DNA of 64,000 bases from an uncultured Lachnospiraceae bacterium (GCA_902786515.1 CADADA010000002.1:1-64000); one strand, 5' to 3'; shown: positions 18,507-26,113, numbered from the stretch's first letter. Notes: a model not told the origin generated them from the letters alone. Made by a program: numbers and translations.

Positions 18507-18815
18507 TTACCCATCCTTTCTTTCTTTGCCTTTTTTGATAATGACCGGTTCTGAAACGGATTCAATATCATCATAATCGTAGTTAGCAGGCATCGAATAA
18601 GCATCCGGTTTCATATGTGCAGTTGCAGATGAAACTCTTCCGTCTCCGTCAATCCTCAAAAAAAGAGAATAAAACTCTAACAGGATAAATACAGAAGAAA
18701 TTAAAAGCAATAGTAAAGCAATATTCTTATGTTCTGTGATGATAGCTGCAGAACAACCCACGATTCCGGCAGAAAGACCACAGGCATAAAGAATTTCATT
18801 CCTGTATGAATTCAT
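18507..18815 (-). CDS. Small two-helix membrane protein of unknown function
   Basis: This is a 102-residue protein with two hydrophobic helices in its first 55 residues (about 11-30 and 33-52) and a charged, soluble tail. I do not recognise a family. It is the first gene of a two-gene minus-strand unit with the SH3 protein and starts with a strong GGAGGAG ribosome site. Its product may act with the SH3 protein at the membrane, which is inference from the operon only. Confidence 0.6.
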   Translation of the reverse strand: MNSYRNEILYACGLSAGIVGCSAAIITEHKNIALLLLLISSVFILLEFYSLFLRIDGDGRVSSATAHMKPDAYSMPANYDYDDIESVSEPVIIKKGKERKDG

Positions 18816-18846
18816 AAAACTCCTCCAATCAAATTATTATGTATAA

Positions 18847-18874
18847 ATAATAACACATTAATTTTGTAATTCAA
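18847..18874 (-). promoter_or_regulatory. Promoter for the SH3/membrane-protein pair
   Basis: On the minus strand TTGAAT (18869-18874) and TATTAT (18847-18852) are 16 bases apart, about 35 bases upstream of the small membrane-protein start. Confidence 0.45.
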
Positions 18875-18949
18875 GTAGAAGATTAAAAATAAAGGATTTA
18901 TGATATACTCCATAATTGTTTGAGAGGAGGTAACTTATTACGATTGCTA

Positions 18950-18979
18950 TTGAAAATTCTAAGATTTTTATGGTAAAAT
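18950..18979 (+). promoter_or_regulatory. Promoter for the lipoprotein gene
   Basis: TTGAAA (18950-18955) and an extended -10, TGGTAAAAT (18971-18979), lie 18 bases apart, about 64 bases upstream of the lipoprotein start. Confidence 0.55.
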
Positions 18980-19042
18980 GGTGTGACTGATTAAATAATG
19001 CAGTTGTTTAATAGTTAATACGTCTGCAGAATGGAGATTTGA

Positions 19043-19423
19043 ATGAATAAGAAAAGTTTAATTATTATTTTGTGTGTATGTTCAGTAATGTTTTCAGGGT
19101 GCTTTGGTTTAGGAAAAAGTGATGTTAAGACTGCGATTATTCCTGATGATGCAAAGCAAAATTTATTATCCGGAAGTTATGAGAACTCAAAAGACGGAAA
19201 TATATGGAAGTTTAATGCGGATGGAACACTTGTTATTTCTTCAGAAGATGGAAAAACAAGTGGTGAATATGATTTACACTATGCTGGTTCTTCCATGTAT
19301 TTAACAAATATGGATGGTGTTACTATTGAGTTTTTCTATCATGAAAACAGTGATGGAGAATTGGAAATTACTATAAATGGAAAAAATGCCGATACGTCAA
19401 TTTTAAGTAAAGTTGAGGAGTAA
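19043..19423 (+). CDS. Small lipoprotein with a lipocalin-like beta-rich body
   Basis: This is a 126-residue exported protein. The N-terminus has two Lys, a hydrophobic core and a lipobox-like VMFSGC, so Cys20 is the likely lipid-modified residue. The rest shows the pattern of small beta-sandwich lipoproteins in which FNADGTLVISSEDGKTSGEYD describes residual-activity-type folds (NIWKF...GTL...GEY). No precise function is recognisable. It has its own promoter and ribosome site (TGGAGA) and stands alone before the rplU promoter. Confidence 0.65.
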   Translation: MNKKSLIIILCVCSVMFSGCFGLGKSDVKTAIIPDDAKQNLLSGSYENSKDGNIWKFNADGTLVISSEDGKTSGEYDLHYAGSSMYLTNMDGVTIEFFYHENSDGELEITINGKNADTSILSKVEE

Positions 19424-19439
19424 AAAATATAAATTAATG

Positions 19440-19468
19440 TTGACATTTTTCAGATTTAATGGTAAAGT
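19440..19468 (+). promoter_or_regulatory. Sigma-A promoter for the rplU operon
   Basis: TTGACA (19440-19445) and TAAAGT (19463-19468) are separated by 17 bases, with a TGG extension (TGnTAAAGT) before the -10 box. This is one of the best promoter matches in the window and drives the L21 leader and rplU operon. Confidence 0.8.
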
Positions 19469-19475
19469 ATTTGAG

Positions 19476-19552
19476 TATGCCGCACAGTGAGGTTTAAAAG
19501 ATCTGATTATCGGACACCGAAGCTGGCGAGTAATTGAATTAGGAGGTGCCAT
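19476..19552 (+). ncRNA. Probable L21 ribosomal-protein leader
   Basis: About 77 structured bases lie between the promoter and rplU, including GCCGCACAGTGAGG and a CGGACACCGAAGCTGGCG segment, ending in TAGGAGGTG before the start. Firmicutes rplU is known to have an autoregulatory leader (the L21 leader family) in this position. A covariance-model search would settle membership. Confidence 0.5.
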
Positions 19553-19861
19553 ATGTACGCGATTATAGCAACAGGTGGTAAGCAGTACAAAGTATCAGAA
19601 GGCGACGTTATCAGAGTTGAGAAGCTTGGTAAAGAAGCTGGAGAGACAGTAACATTTGATAAGGTTCTTCTTGTTAACAACGGTGAGGTTGTAGTTGGTA
19701 ATCCAACAGTAGCTAATGCTAACGTTTCAGGAACAGTTGTTACAGAAGGAAGAGCAAAAAAAGTTATTGTTTATAAGTATAAGAGAAAAACCGGTTATCA
19801 CAAGAAGAACGGTCACAGACAGTCTTATACTGAAGTTAAGATTGAAAAAATCAATGCTTAG
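19553..19861 (+). CDS. rplU: 50S ribosomal protein L21
   Basis: This large-subunit protein binds 23S rRNA. The 102-residue length is standard. [17 protein letters not shown] at the N-terminus and the C-terminal [15 protein letters not shown] basic RNA-binding segment are diagnostic. The gene opens the conserved rplU-prp-rpmA operon, with a strong TAGGAGGT ribosome site. Confidence 0.98.
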   Translation: MYAIIATGGKQYKVSEGDVIRVEKLGKEAGETVTFDKVLLVNNGEVVVGNPTVANANVSGTVVTEGRAKKVIVYKYKRKTGYHKKNGHRQSYTEVKIEKINA

Positions 19862-19869
19862 TCATATAT

Positions 19870-20199
19870 ATGATTCAAGTATGTATTTATGTGGATAAAG
19901 ATAAAAGATGCAAGGGCTTTACTATGTCCGGTCATGCTGAATATGATGCTCCCGGAAAGGATATCGTGTGTTCAGCAGTGTCTATTTTAGCTTTTAATAC
20001 GGTTAATTCTGTGGAAGCGTTTACAAAGGACACTTTTAAGTATGATTCCGATGAAGAAGAAGGATACCTTAAGGTTGAATTTATTGGAGAAGTCAGTCAT
20101 GATACGGAACTTTTAATGAGTTCTTTTGCGTTGGGAATCAAATCCATAATTAATGATGGTAATTATGATTATATTAAGATGACATACAAGGAGGTGTAG
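19870..20199 (+). CDS. prp: Ribosomal-processing cysteine protease Prp
   Basis: Prp cleaves the N-terminal leader of ribosomal protein L27 in Firmicutes. The 109-residue length and conserved GHAEYDAPGKDIVCSAVS segment, which contains the catalytic His and Cys, identify it. It lies between rplU and rpmA, its substrate. The rpmA product here begins [10 protein letters not shown], the known Prp recognition site, so enzyme and substrate are matched in this operon. Confidence 0.95.
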   Translation: MIQVCIYVDKDKRCKGFTMSGHAEYDAPGKDIVCSAVSILAFNTVNSVEAFTKDTFKYDSDEEEGYLKVEFIGEVSHDTELLMSSFALGIKSIINDGNYDYIKMTYKEV

Positions 20200-20202
20200 G
20201 TT

Positions 20203-20487
20203 ATGTTAAAGTTAAACCTTCAGTTTTTCGCTCATAAAAAAGGTGTTGGTTCTACAAAGAACGGTAGAGACTCAGAGTCAAAGAGATTAGGTGCAAAGAG
20301 AGCTGACGGACAGTTTGTAAAAGCAGGTAACATTCTTTACAGACAGCGTGGAACACATATTCATCCTGGTGTAAATGTAGGTAAGGGTGGAGATGACACA
20401 TTATTTGCATTAACAGATGGTGTTGTTAGATTTGAGAGAAAAGGCAGAGACAAAAAGCAGGTTTCTGTAGTACCTGTATCAGAATAA
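20203..20487 (+). CDS. rpmA: 50S ribosomal protein L27 with cleavable N-terminal leader
   Basis: The 94-residue precursor begins [17 protein letters not shown]. In Firmicutes Prp is known to remove the first nine residues, leaving the conserved AHKKG start needed for peptidyl-transferase-centre contact. The rest ([28 protein letters not shown]) is typical L27. It follows prp by 3 bases and is followed by a strong terminator. Confidence 0.98.
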   Translation: MLKLNLQFFAHKKGVGSTKNGRDSESKRLGAKRADGQFVKAGNILYRQRGTHIHPGVNVGKGGDDTLFALTDGVVRFERKGRDKKQVSVVPVSE

Positions 20488-20496
20488 TGAATGAAG

Positions 20497-20530
20497 GCTC
20501 CAAACAGATTGAAAGTTTGGAGCTTTTTTT
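20497..20530 (+). terminator. Rho-independent terminator after rpmA
   Basis: GCTCCAAAC (20497-20505) pairs with GTTTGGAGC (20515-20523) around a 9-base loop, followed by TTTTTTT. It separates the ribosomal operon from obgE. Confidence 0.9.
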
Positions 20531-20617
20531 ACACTGGTATGTCGAATAATAAGTATCAAATGAAAGTGTCAGTTATTTATTATTCTATGTACTAGTACAA
20601 TAAGAAAGTAGGGATTA

Positions 20618-21907
20618 TTGATGTTTGCAGACAGAGCAAGAATATTTATTAAATCCGGCAAAGGCGGAGACGGACATGTCAGCTTTAGAAGAGAATTATA
20701 CGTGCCAAATGGTGGTCCGGACGGTGGAGATGGCGGACGTGGCGGGGATATTATTTTTGCCGTTGATGAAGGTCTCAATACACTGACGGAATTCAGACAT
20801 AATAGAAAATACTGCGCCCAGCCGGGAGAAGAAGGCAGTAAAAAAAATCAGCATGGCAAAGACGGACAAAGTCTTGTTATCAAGGTTCCGTTGGGAACTG
20901 TTATTATAGAAGATGAATCAAATAAGGTAATAGCCGATATGTCTGAACCGGGAATGAAAAAAGTTATATTAAAAGGTGGACGTGGCGGAAAGGGAAACCA
21001 GCATTATGCTACAGCTACGATGCAGGCTCCAAAATACGCTCAGCCGGGGCAGAAAAGTATGGAACTCTGGGTGCGCCTTGAGTTAAAAGTGATAGCTGAT
21101 GTTGGACTTGTTGGTTATCCTAATGTAGGAAAATCGACACTGTTATCAAGAGTTACAAATGCCAAGCCGAAGATAGCAAACTATCATTTCACTACATTGA
21201 ATCCGAATCTTGGAGTTGTTGATCTGGATGGAAACAAAGGATTTGTTATTGCGGATATTCCGGGATTAATTGAAGGTGCGTCAGACGGAGTGGGACTTGG
21301 TCATGAATTTTTAAGACATATTGAGAGGACGAAGGTTATTATCCACATGGTAGATGCAGCGTCTACAGAAGGAAGAGATCCGATTGAAGATATAAAAAAA
21401 ATCAATGCAGAATTAGAGGCATATAATCCTGAACTTATGAAGCGGCCACAGATTATTGCTGCAAATAAAATAGATGTTTTGTATGAAGGTGACGAGTCAC
21501 CTGTTGATGATTTGAAAAAAGAATTTGAGCCGAAGGGAATAAAGGTATATCCTATTTCAGCAGTCAGCGGAAAGGGATTAAAGGAATTACTATATGCGGT
21601 TAATCAATTGCTGGAAAAAATGGATTCTAAACCAGTAGTATTTGAACAGGAATACTTCCCGGGTGAATTTAATGATAATGTGGAAGAACCATACTATGTA
21701 GAAAAACTCGAGGATGGTCTGTATTCGATAGAAGGCCCGAGGGTAGAGAGAATGCTTGGATATACGAATCTGGAATCAGAAAAGGGATTTATGTTTTTCC
21801 AGAATTTCATGAAGACAAACGGCATATTGGATGAACTGGAAGAACTTGGAATACAAGATGGAGATACTGTCAAGATATACGGCCATGAGTTTGATTATTA
21901 CAAATAA
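20618..21907 (+). CDS. obgE: GTPase ObgE/CgtA
   Basis: This is an essential GTPase in ribosome assembly and stress signalling. It starts with the glycine-rich Obg fold (about residues 1-158, PNGGPDGGDGGRGGD). The G domain has GYPNVGKS, with FTTLNPNLG as switch I and DIPGLIEGA as G3, and NKID as G4. A C-terminal OCT domain ends the 429-residue protein. It starts at ATG 20618 with a weak AGGGATTATT upstream. Context (rplU-rpmA-obgE) is conserved. Confidence 0.97.
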   Translation: MMFADRARIFIKSGKGGDGHVSFRRELYVPNGGPDGGDGGRGGDIIFAVDEGLNTLTEFRHNRKYCAQPGEEGSKKNQHGKDGQSLVIKVPLGTVIIEDESNKVIADMSEPGMKKVILKGGRGGKGNQHYATATMQAPKYAQPGQKSMELWVRLELKVIADVGLVGYPNVGKSTLLSRVTNAKPKIANYHFTTLNPNLGVVDLDGNKGFVIADIPGLIEGASDGVGLGHEFLRHIERTKVIIHMVDAASTEGRDPIEDIKKINAELEAYNPELMKRPQIIAANKIDVLYEGDESPVDDLKKEFEPKGIKVYPISAVSGKGLKELLYAVNQLLEKMDSKPVVFEQEYFPGEFNDNVEEPYYVEKLEDGLYSIEGPRVERMLGYTNLESEKGFMFFQNFMKTNGILDELEELGIQDGDTVKIYGHEFDYYK

Positions 21908-21933
21908 GGTTTATGATGAAAGGATATAAAATT

Positions 21934-22218
21934 ATGACAAGTAAGCAAAGAGCATATTTAAGAAGTCTTGCAAGCACGATTAATCCCATATATCAGATTG
22001 GAAAATCCGGAGTGACACCGGAGCTGACAAAAGGTGTTGATGAAGCGCTTGAAGCAAGAGAACTTGTTAAAATAAACATTCTGAAAAATTGCATGGATGA
22101 TCCGAGACAAATGGCAGAAATGCTGGCAGAACGGACAGGCTCTCAGGTAGTTCAGATTATCGGAAGAAAAATTGTTTTGTTCAGACAGTCGGAAAAATCA
22201 CCAAAAATAAAAATTTAG
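21934..22218 (+). CDS. yhbY: YhbY-family CRM-domain RNA-binding protein
   Basis: This is a 94-residue single CRM-domain protein that associates with pre-50S particles. TSKQRAYLRSLASTINPIYQIGKSG and the GxxG-like turn, followed by ELVKINIL, match the family. ATG 21934 is preferred (GAAAGGA 9 bases upstream) over ATG 21913. It lies between obgE and nadD. Confidence 0.93.
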   Translation: MTSKQRAYLRSLASTINPIYQIGKSGVTPELTKGVDEALEARELVKINILKNCMDDPRQMAEMLAERTGSQVVQIIGRKIVLFRQSEKSPKIKI

Positions 22219-22231
22219 GACAGAAATCGGT

Positions 22232-22831
22232 ATGAATAAAATTGGAATTTTTGGAGGAACATTTAATCCGGTACACATAGGTCATATGATTATGGCAGAA
22301 AATTTTTATGAACAGTTTGAACTTGATGAAGTCTGGATGATGCCTTCGGGCAATCCACCGCATAAAATAGGAGAAAAAATACAGACTGGAACAGTAAGAT
22401 GCGAGATGCTGCGCCTTGCAATCGGTGAAAATTTGCACATAAAATGTACGGATTTTGAGCTGAAAAGAGAAGGCTTGATATATACTGCCGATACTTTAAA
22501 GCTTCTGAGAGAGAAATATAGCTCAGATAAATTTTATTTTTTGCTGGGTGAAGATTCATTAGATAGTTTTGGAAACTGGTATCATCCGGAAAGAATTGTT
22601 AAATTAGCTGATATCGTGGTGGCAGTAAGAAGTAATGGAATAAATATTGAGGAAAAACTGGACATGTTTAAAAAGACATTTAACTGTCAGGTATCCGTTT
22701 TATCTGTTCCTTTTATAGGAGTTTCATCAAGTGATATCAGAGAAAGAAGCAGAAATGGAGCTACGATAAAATACATGGTAAATGAAAGTGTTGAAAAATT
22801 CATTTATGACAATAATTTATATAATGGGTGA
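22232..22831 (+). CDS. nadD: Nicotinate-nucleotide adenylyltransferase
   Basis: NadD adenylates nicotinate mononucleotide in NAD synthesis. The nucleotidyltransferase motif GGTFNPVHIGHM is at residues 8-19, and the late ISSSDIRERSRNG-like segment (VSSSDIRERSRNG) is the second signature. The length of 199 residues is normal. It overlaps the yqeK start, so the two are probably translationally coupled, as in other Firmicutes. Confidence 0.97.
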   Translation: MNKIGIFGGTFNPVHIGHMIMAENFYEQFELDEVWMMPSGNPPHKIGEKIQTGTVRCEMLRLAIGENLHIKCTDFELKREGLIYTADTLKLLREKYSSDKFYFLLGEDSLDSFGNWYHPERIVKLADIVVAVRSNGINIEEKLDMFKKTFNCQVSVLSVPFIGVSSSDIRERSRNGATIKYMVNESVEKFIYDNNLYNG

Positions 22832-23430
22832 TTGTTTTGGAAGTGAAAGAGATAAAGGATAAGCTTAAAGAGGTGCTGACAAAAAAAAGATATGAACACA
22901 CGTTAGGGGTTGCATATACTGCTATGTGTATGGCAATGGCTCATGATGCTGACATTGATAAAGCAAACATTGCAGGGCTTTTGCATGATAATGCAAAATG
23001 TATGTCAGATGAAAAACTTTTACAAAAATGCAAAAAACACGGATTGATGATTACTGATATCGAGAAAACGCACCCATATCTTTTGCATGCAAAACTCGGA
23101 GCATTTTATGCAGAATACAAATATGGTATTGATGATGAAGAAATCAAAAATGCTATTTTATATCACACAACAGGAAAACCGGATATGACTATGCTTGAAA
23201 AAATTATTTATATAGCAGATTATATAGAACCTTCGAGAAACAAAGCCTTAAATCTTAAAGAAATCAGAAAACTGGCATTTACAGATATCGATGAGTGTGT
23301 ATATAAGATTTCAAAAGATACCATAGAGTATTTACAAAAGGATAGTGATTCGATAGACATGACGACGGTGGAAACATACAGATATTACGATGAATTGATT
23401 TGTAACAGGAGGAATTACGATGGATGTTAA
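22828..23430 (+). CDS. yqeK: HD-domain YqeK (diadenosine tetraphosphate hydrolase-type)
   Basis: This HD-domain metal-dependent phosphohydrolase is known in the family to split Ap4A. The HD motif HDNAK follows GLL at about residue 52, with further His ligands in HLLHAKLG-like and YHTTGKP. The first codon is uncertain. GTG 22828 overlaps the nadD stop, whereas TTG 22837 has GGGTGA just upstream and may be the true start. It sits between nadD and rsfS, the conserved order. Confidence 0.92.
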   Translation: MIVLEVKEIKDKLKEVLTKKRYEHTLGVAYTAMCMAMAHDADIDKANIAGLLHDNAKCMSDEKLLQKCKKHGLMITDIEKTHPYLLHAKLGAFYAEYKYGIDDEEIKNAILYHTTGKPDMTMLEKIIYIADYIEPSRNKALNLKEIRKLAFTDIDECVYKISKDTIEYLQKDSDSIDMTTVETYRYYDELICNRRNYDGC

Positions 23431-23758
23431 AGAAAAGGTAAAAATAATTGTCGATGCATTAAACGATAAAAAAGGAATCGATGTAAAAGTAATCGACATC
23501 AGCAAAATTTCGGTTGTAGCGGATTATTTTATAATAGCGAGCGGTACTAACAAAAATCAGGTGCAGGCAATGACGGATAATGTAGAGGAAGAGCTTGCAA
23601 AATTAAAGGTACATCGAAATCATGTAGAGGGATACAATTCAGGAGACTGGATTCTTATGGATTATGATGATGTGATTATCCATGTATTCAACGAAGAGCA
23701 CAGATTGTTTTATGCTTTGGAAAAAATCTGGAGAGATGGAGAAGTGATTGAGTTTTAA
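23420..23758 (+). CDS. rsfS: Ribosome silencing factor RsfS
   Basis: RsfS binds L14 and blocks subunit joining in starvation. The 112-residue length and the conserved DYFIIASGTNKNQVQAM and DWILMDYDDVIIHVF segments are diagnostic. It starts inside the end of yqeK with a GGAGGAATT ribosome site and completes the obgE-yhbY-nadD-yqeK-rsfS block. A strong shared terminator follows. Confidence 0.96.
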   Translation: MDVKEKVKIIVDALNDKKGIDVKVIDISKISVVADYFIIASGTNKNQVQAMTDNVEEELAKLKVHRNHVEGYNSGDWILMDYDDVIIHVFNEEHRLFYALEKIWRDGEVIEF

Positions 23759-23802
23759 GCATCATAATAGACAATTTATTGGTGAGAGCATTAGTTTTTT
23801 AT

Positions 23803-23844
23803 AAAATATGTTACGCATTAGATAGTAAATGCGTAACATATTTT
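23803..23844. terminator. Bidirectional terminator between rsfS and lexA
   Basis: A perfect 17-bp stem AAAATATGTTACGCATT (23803-23819) and its complement (23828-23844) enclose an 8-base loop, with T-runs on both outer sides. It ends the plus-strand rsfS and minus-strand lexA transcripts. Confidence 0.85.
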
Positions 23845-23858
23845 TTTATAACAGTATT

Positions 23859-24473
23859 CTACATCAACCTGAACAGGCCAATTACTTTACCGAGAATCTG
23901 GCAGTCAGGAACTATAATAGGTTCCATGGATTCGTTTTCAGGCTGTAGCCTTATATGACCGTCTTCTTTGTAAAATGTTTTAACAGTTGCTGAATCTTCT
24001 ATAAGAGCAACCACAACATCCCCGTTACGGGCGGTGTTCTGCTTTTCTACCAGTATTGTATCACCATTAAAAATACCTGCATCTATCATGCTGTCCCCTT
24101 TTACTTTTAACATGAAAGTAGTTTTATTAGATAAATATTCTGTAGGGACAGGAAAGTATCCGGTTATATTTTCAGTGGCAAGAAGTGGTTGTCCGGCGGC
24201 AACTGTTCCAACAATAGGAATACTTGCAATTTCATTTCTTGCTATATTAAAATTGTCATCAATAATCTCGATTGCTCTTGGTTTTGTAGGATCTCTGTGT
24301 ATATAGCCGTTTGCTTCTAATGAAGAAAGATGGGCATGGACTGTAGAAGTAGATCTTAAATCAACAGCCTTGCAAATCTCTCTGACAGATGGCGGATATC
24401 CCTTTTGAAGCAGTTCTGATTTTAAAAATTCTAATATCTCCTGCTGTTTTGCTGATATTTTTCCGTATGCCAT
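23859..24473 (-). CDS. lexA: SOS repressor LexA
   Basis: LexA represses DNA-damage genes until RecA triggers its self-cleavage. Residues 1-65 are the winged helix-turn-helix ([26 protein letters not shown]). The cleavage site AAGQP is at about residue 91. The catalytic Ser is in GDSMIDAG and the catalytic Lys in ATVKTFYKE. At 204 residues it is a normal length. It is divergent from the LysM gene, with three LexA-type operators between, so it is probably autoregulated and controls its neighbour. Confidence 0.97.
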   Translation of the reverse strand: MAYGKISAKQQEILEFLKSELLQKGYPPSVREICKAVDLRSTSTVHAHLSSLEANGYIHRDPTKPRAIEIIDDNFNIARNEIASIPIVGTVAAGQPLLATENITGYFPVPTEYLSNKTTFMLKVKGDSMIDAGIFNGDTILVEKQNTARNGDVVVALIEDSATVKTFYKEDGHIRLQPENESMEPIIVPDCQILGKVIGLFRLM

Positions 24474-24505
24474 AAAAAGCCTCCTTATTAGTATTTGTTT
24501 TTATA

Positions 24506-24534
24506 AGTATAACATGTAATCATAAAAAAAACAA
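24506..24534 (-). promoter_or_regulatory. lexA promoter (minus strand)
   Basis: On the minus strand TTGTTT (24529-24534) and TATACT (24506-24511) are 17 bases apart. The -35 box overlaps the first LexA-type operator, as expected for autoregulation. Confidence 0.6.
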
Positions 24535-24544
24535 ACAAATGTTC
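24533..24544. promoter_or_regulatory. LexA-type operator 1
   Basis: AAACAAATGTTC matches the Gram-positive LexA box (GAAC-N4-GTTC) in its right arm, with AAAC in the left arm. It overlaps the lexA -35 box. Confidence 0.6.
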
Positions 24545-24553
24545 AGAAAATGA

Positions 24554-24582
24554 TTGACAAACTTATGTTCGTATATTAAAAT
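24554..24582 (+). promoter_or_regulatory. Promoter of the LysM (YneA-like) gene
   Basis: A perfect TTGACA (24554-24559) and TAAAAT (24577-24582) are spaced 17 bases apart. LexA-type operator 2 covers the -35 end and spacer, and operator 3 begins just after the -10 box, so repressor binding would block initiation. Confidence 0.75.
24558..24571. promoter_or_regulatory. LexA-type operator 2
   Basis: CAAACTTATGTTCG, read on the minus strand as CGAACATAAGTTTG, is the best of the three matches to the Bacillus-type LexA box (CGAAC-N4-GTTCG). It lies inside the -35/-10 region of the LysM gene. Confidence 0.72.
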
Positions 24583-24583
24583 A

Positions 24584-24596
24584 CAAACATAAGTTC
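24584..24596. promoter_or_regulatory. LexA-type operator 3
   Basis: CAAACATAAGTTC lies immediately downstream of the -10 box of the LysM gene. It shares the AAC-N4-GTT core with the other two sites. Confidence 0.62.
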
Positions 24597-24628
24597 AGAA
24601 CAGATATTCGATTGAGGAGGTATTTTAT

Positions 24629-24946
24629 ATGAAGATAATACAGAGAGTGAATTTTAAATACTTAACAGTTGTACTTGTGATGGTTGCAGTTATAGTTGTG
24701 TCGATGGCACTGAATGCCGGTGCATCTGAGAAAAAGATTCCTTCGGATTTGTACAAGTATTATACAACCATATCTGTCAGTGAAGGAGATACACTGTGGA
24801 AGATAGCCGGAGAGTATTGTGATACGAATTATACATCATACGCTGATTACATAAGCGAGATAAAGGCGATTAATGATATGAAAAGTGATAAATTATATGC
24901 TGGTGGAAGTATCACCGTATATTACTATTCGAGAGAATATAAGTAA
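24629..24946 (+). CDS. LysM-domain membrane protein, YneA-like SOS cell-division inhibitor
   Basis: This 105-residue protein has one N-terminal membrane helix (about 9-30) and a LysM domain (about 48-100, with ISVSEGDTLWKIAGEYC and a C-terminal GGSITVYYY). In Bacillus, yneA is divergent from lexA, has the same anchor-plus-LysM layout, and blocks division during SOS. Position, size, topology and LexA-type operators all match. A GAGGAGGTATTTT ribosome site lies upstream. A terminator follows. Identity as a division inhibitor is inference from synteny and architecture. Confidence 0.82.
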   Translation: MKIIQRVNFKYLTVVLVMVAVIVVSMALNAGASEKKIPSDLYKYYTTISVSEGDTLWKIAGEYCDTNYTSYADYISEIKAINDMKSDKLYAGGSITVYYYSREYK

Positions 24947-24969
24947 TTATTGTTAAGAAAGTACTAATG

Positions 24970-25018
24970 AAAAGCTATTGGTCGGAGAGACTGAAAACTC
25001 TCTGATTAGTAGCTTTTT
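24970..25018 (+). terminator. Terminator after the LysM gene
   Basis: AAAAGCTA...GAGAG (24970-24989) pairs with CTCTC...TAGCTTTT (24998-25017), a long stem with minor mismatches, followed by a T-run. It makes the LysM gene a single-gene unit. Confidence 0.75.
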
Positions 25019-25114
25019 CAACTAAAACAGCTTTTTACGGAGTGAAGTTTAAAAATGGAAAAAGTTATTTAAGTATTATTTTTAAAAATAAATAACATAA
25101 TTGTAAAAAAACAC

Positions 25115-25143
25115 TTGACGTTTTCGACATAGTTATATAAAAT
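25115..25143 (+). promoter_or_regulatory. Promoter of the DUF5662 gene
   Basis: TTGACG (25115-25120) and TAAAAT (25138-25143) are spaced 17 bases apart. About 165 untranslated bases follow before the coding start, which is long for this window. Confidence 0.7.
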
Positions 25144-25202
25144 ACTATTGTGAAGATTTTGTGAAAATCGGGTGAATTTTTATAAACAAATGTTTTTCCA
25201 GA

Positions 25203-25229
25203 ATTAATTTCAGGTGATTAGAAATTAAT
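25203..25229 (+). other. Hairpin in the DUF5662 5' leader
   Basis: A perfect 9-bp stem, ATTAATTTC (25203-25211) with GAAATTAAT (25221-25229), encloses the loop AGGTGATTA. It sits in an otherwise gene-free stretch (24947-25314) that holds only this hairpin, the DUF5662 promoter and the preceding terminator. No known riboswitch is recognisable. Confidence 0.45.
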
Positions 25230-25314
25230 ATGAAGATGGAGAAACAGTTGATATAAACGTTGGTTTGGTTGTTCATGATTTCTTACACCGGGGTGTGAAA
25301 GGTATGTGGATATA

Positions 25315-25857
25315 ATGCATATTGTTGGGCATTTTAGGACGATAACAAGACATAGACATGAAGTGATTAAGAACTGTTACAGAGCAGGAATACTGTTTCA
25401 GGGACTTGTGCACGACTTGTCTAAGTACATGCCGGCTGAGTTTATCGTTGGGGCGATATATTATCAGGGAAACAGAAGTCCGAACGAGGGGGAGAGGGAA
25501 GCGTACGGATATTCTAAAGCATGGATGCACCATAAAGGCAGGAACAAGCATCATTTTGAGTATTGGACGGATTATGATTCCGTGACGAGAAAGATGAGTC
25601 CTGTCAGGATGCCTTACAGGTATATCGTTGAGATGTTTTGCGACAGAGTTGCGGCAAGCAAGATATACATGGGATCGGATTATCATAACGGAGCACCGCT
25701 TGCGTATTTTCGCAATGGGAAGAAAAATAGGCTTATACATCCGGAGACGGCTGCGATTTTGGAGAAATTGCTTGTTATGTTGAGCGAAAAAGGAGAAGAG
25801 TATACTTTTGGGTATATAAGATACACTTTAAACAAGGAAAAAGATAAAAGAGTTTAG
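25315..25857 (+). CDS. DUF5662 family protein
   Basis: This 180-residue soluble protein is rich in His and Tyr. Conserved DUF5662 features are visible: HFRTITRHRHEV with several His, GLVHDLSKY (an HD-like His-Asp pair) and WMHHKGRNKHHFEYW. The clustered His/Asp residues suggest a metal-dependent phosphohydrolase-like site, but the family has no assigned function. ATG 25315 is preferred over GTG 25306 because AAAGG at 25298-25302 is then at a usable distance. It stands 25 bases ahead of the HPr-like gene. Confidence 0.75.
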   Translation: MHIVGHFRTITRHRHEVIKNCYRAGILFQGLVHDLSKYMPAEFIVGAIYYQGNRSPNEGEREAYGYSKAWMHHKGRNKHHFEYWTDYDSVTRKMSPVRMPYRYIVEMFCDRVAASKIYMGSDYHNGAPLAYFRNGKKNRLIHPETAAILEKLLVMLSEKGEEYTFGYIRYTLNKEKDKRV

Positions 25858-25882
25858 TGCAAATTCTAAATGGAGGAAAGAT

Positions 25883-26113
25883 ATGAAATCATATAAGTTA
25901 AATTTGAACTCAGTAGAAAAAGTTAAAACATTCTTTAACAGTATTGCAAAAATGAAAGGAAACTTTGATATTGAGCAGGGACACAAGTATATTGACGCAA
26001 AATCACTTATGGGATTATTCACACTTGACTTAAAAAAACCTGTAGTACTGCAGATTCATGATGATGAACAGTACAGCACAGTTGTTAAGTCGTTTAAGGA
26101 TTTTGCAGCCTGA
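25883..26113 (+). CDS. HPr-like protein lacking the active-site histidine
   Basis: This is a 76-residue HPr-fold protein. The C-terminal half keeps AKSLMGLFTLDL, equivalent to the regulatory Ser46 region (KSIMG) of HPr. The usual phosphorylated His15 site (GIHARPA) is replaced by the NSVEKVKTFFNSI stretch with no His. This is like Bacillus Crh, which lacks His15 but keeps Ser46 for HPr-kinase signalling. It probably cannot pass phosphate in the sugar PTS and may act in regulation. A GGAGG site precedes the ATG. Confidence 0.78.
   Translation: MKSYKLNLNSVEKVKTFFNSIAKMKGNFDIEQGHKYIDAKSLMGLFTLDLKKPVVLQIHDDEQYSTVVKSFKDFAA

Noticed and set aside
18052-18576. Plus-strand open frame of 174 codons opposite the SH3 gene repeat
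   Set aside because: It arises from the complement of the in-frame repeat; the product is Ser/Val-rich without a domain, and the SH3 gene on the minus strand has a good start and domains.
18920-18990. Strong GAGGAGG site at 18923-18929 suggesting a small gene
   Set aside because: No ATG, GTG or TTG lies at a suitable distance; the short frame that follows lacks a start and ends after about 18 codons.
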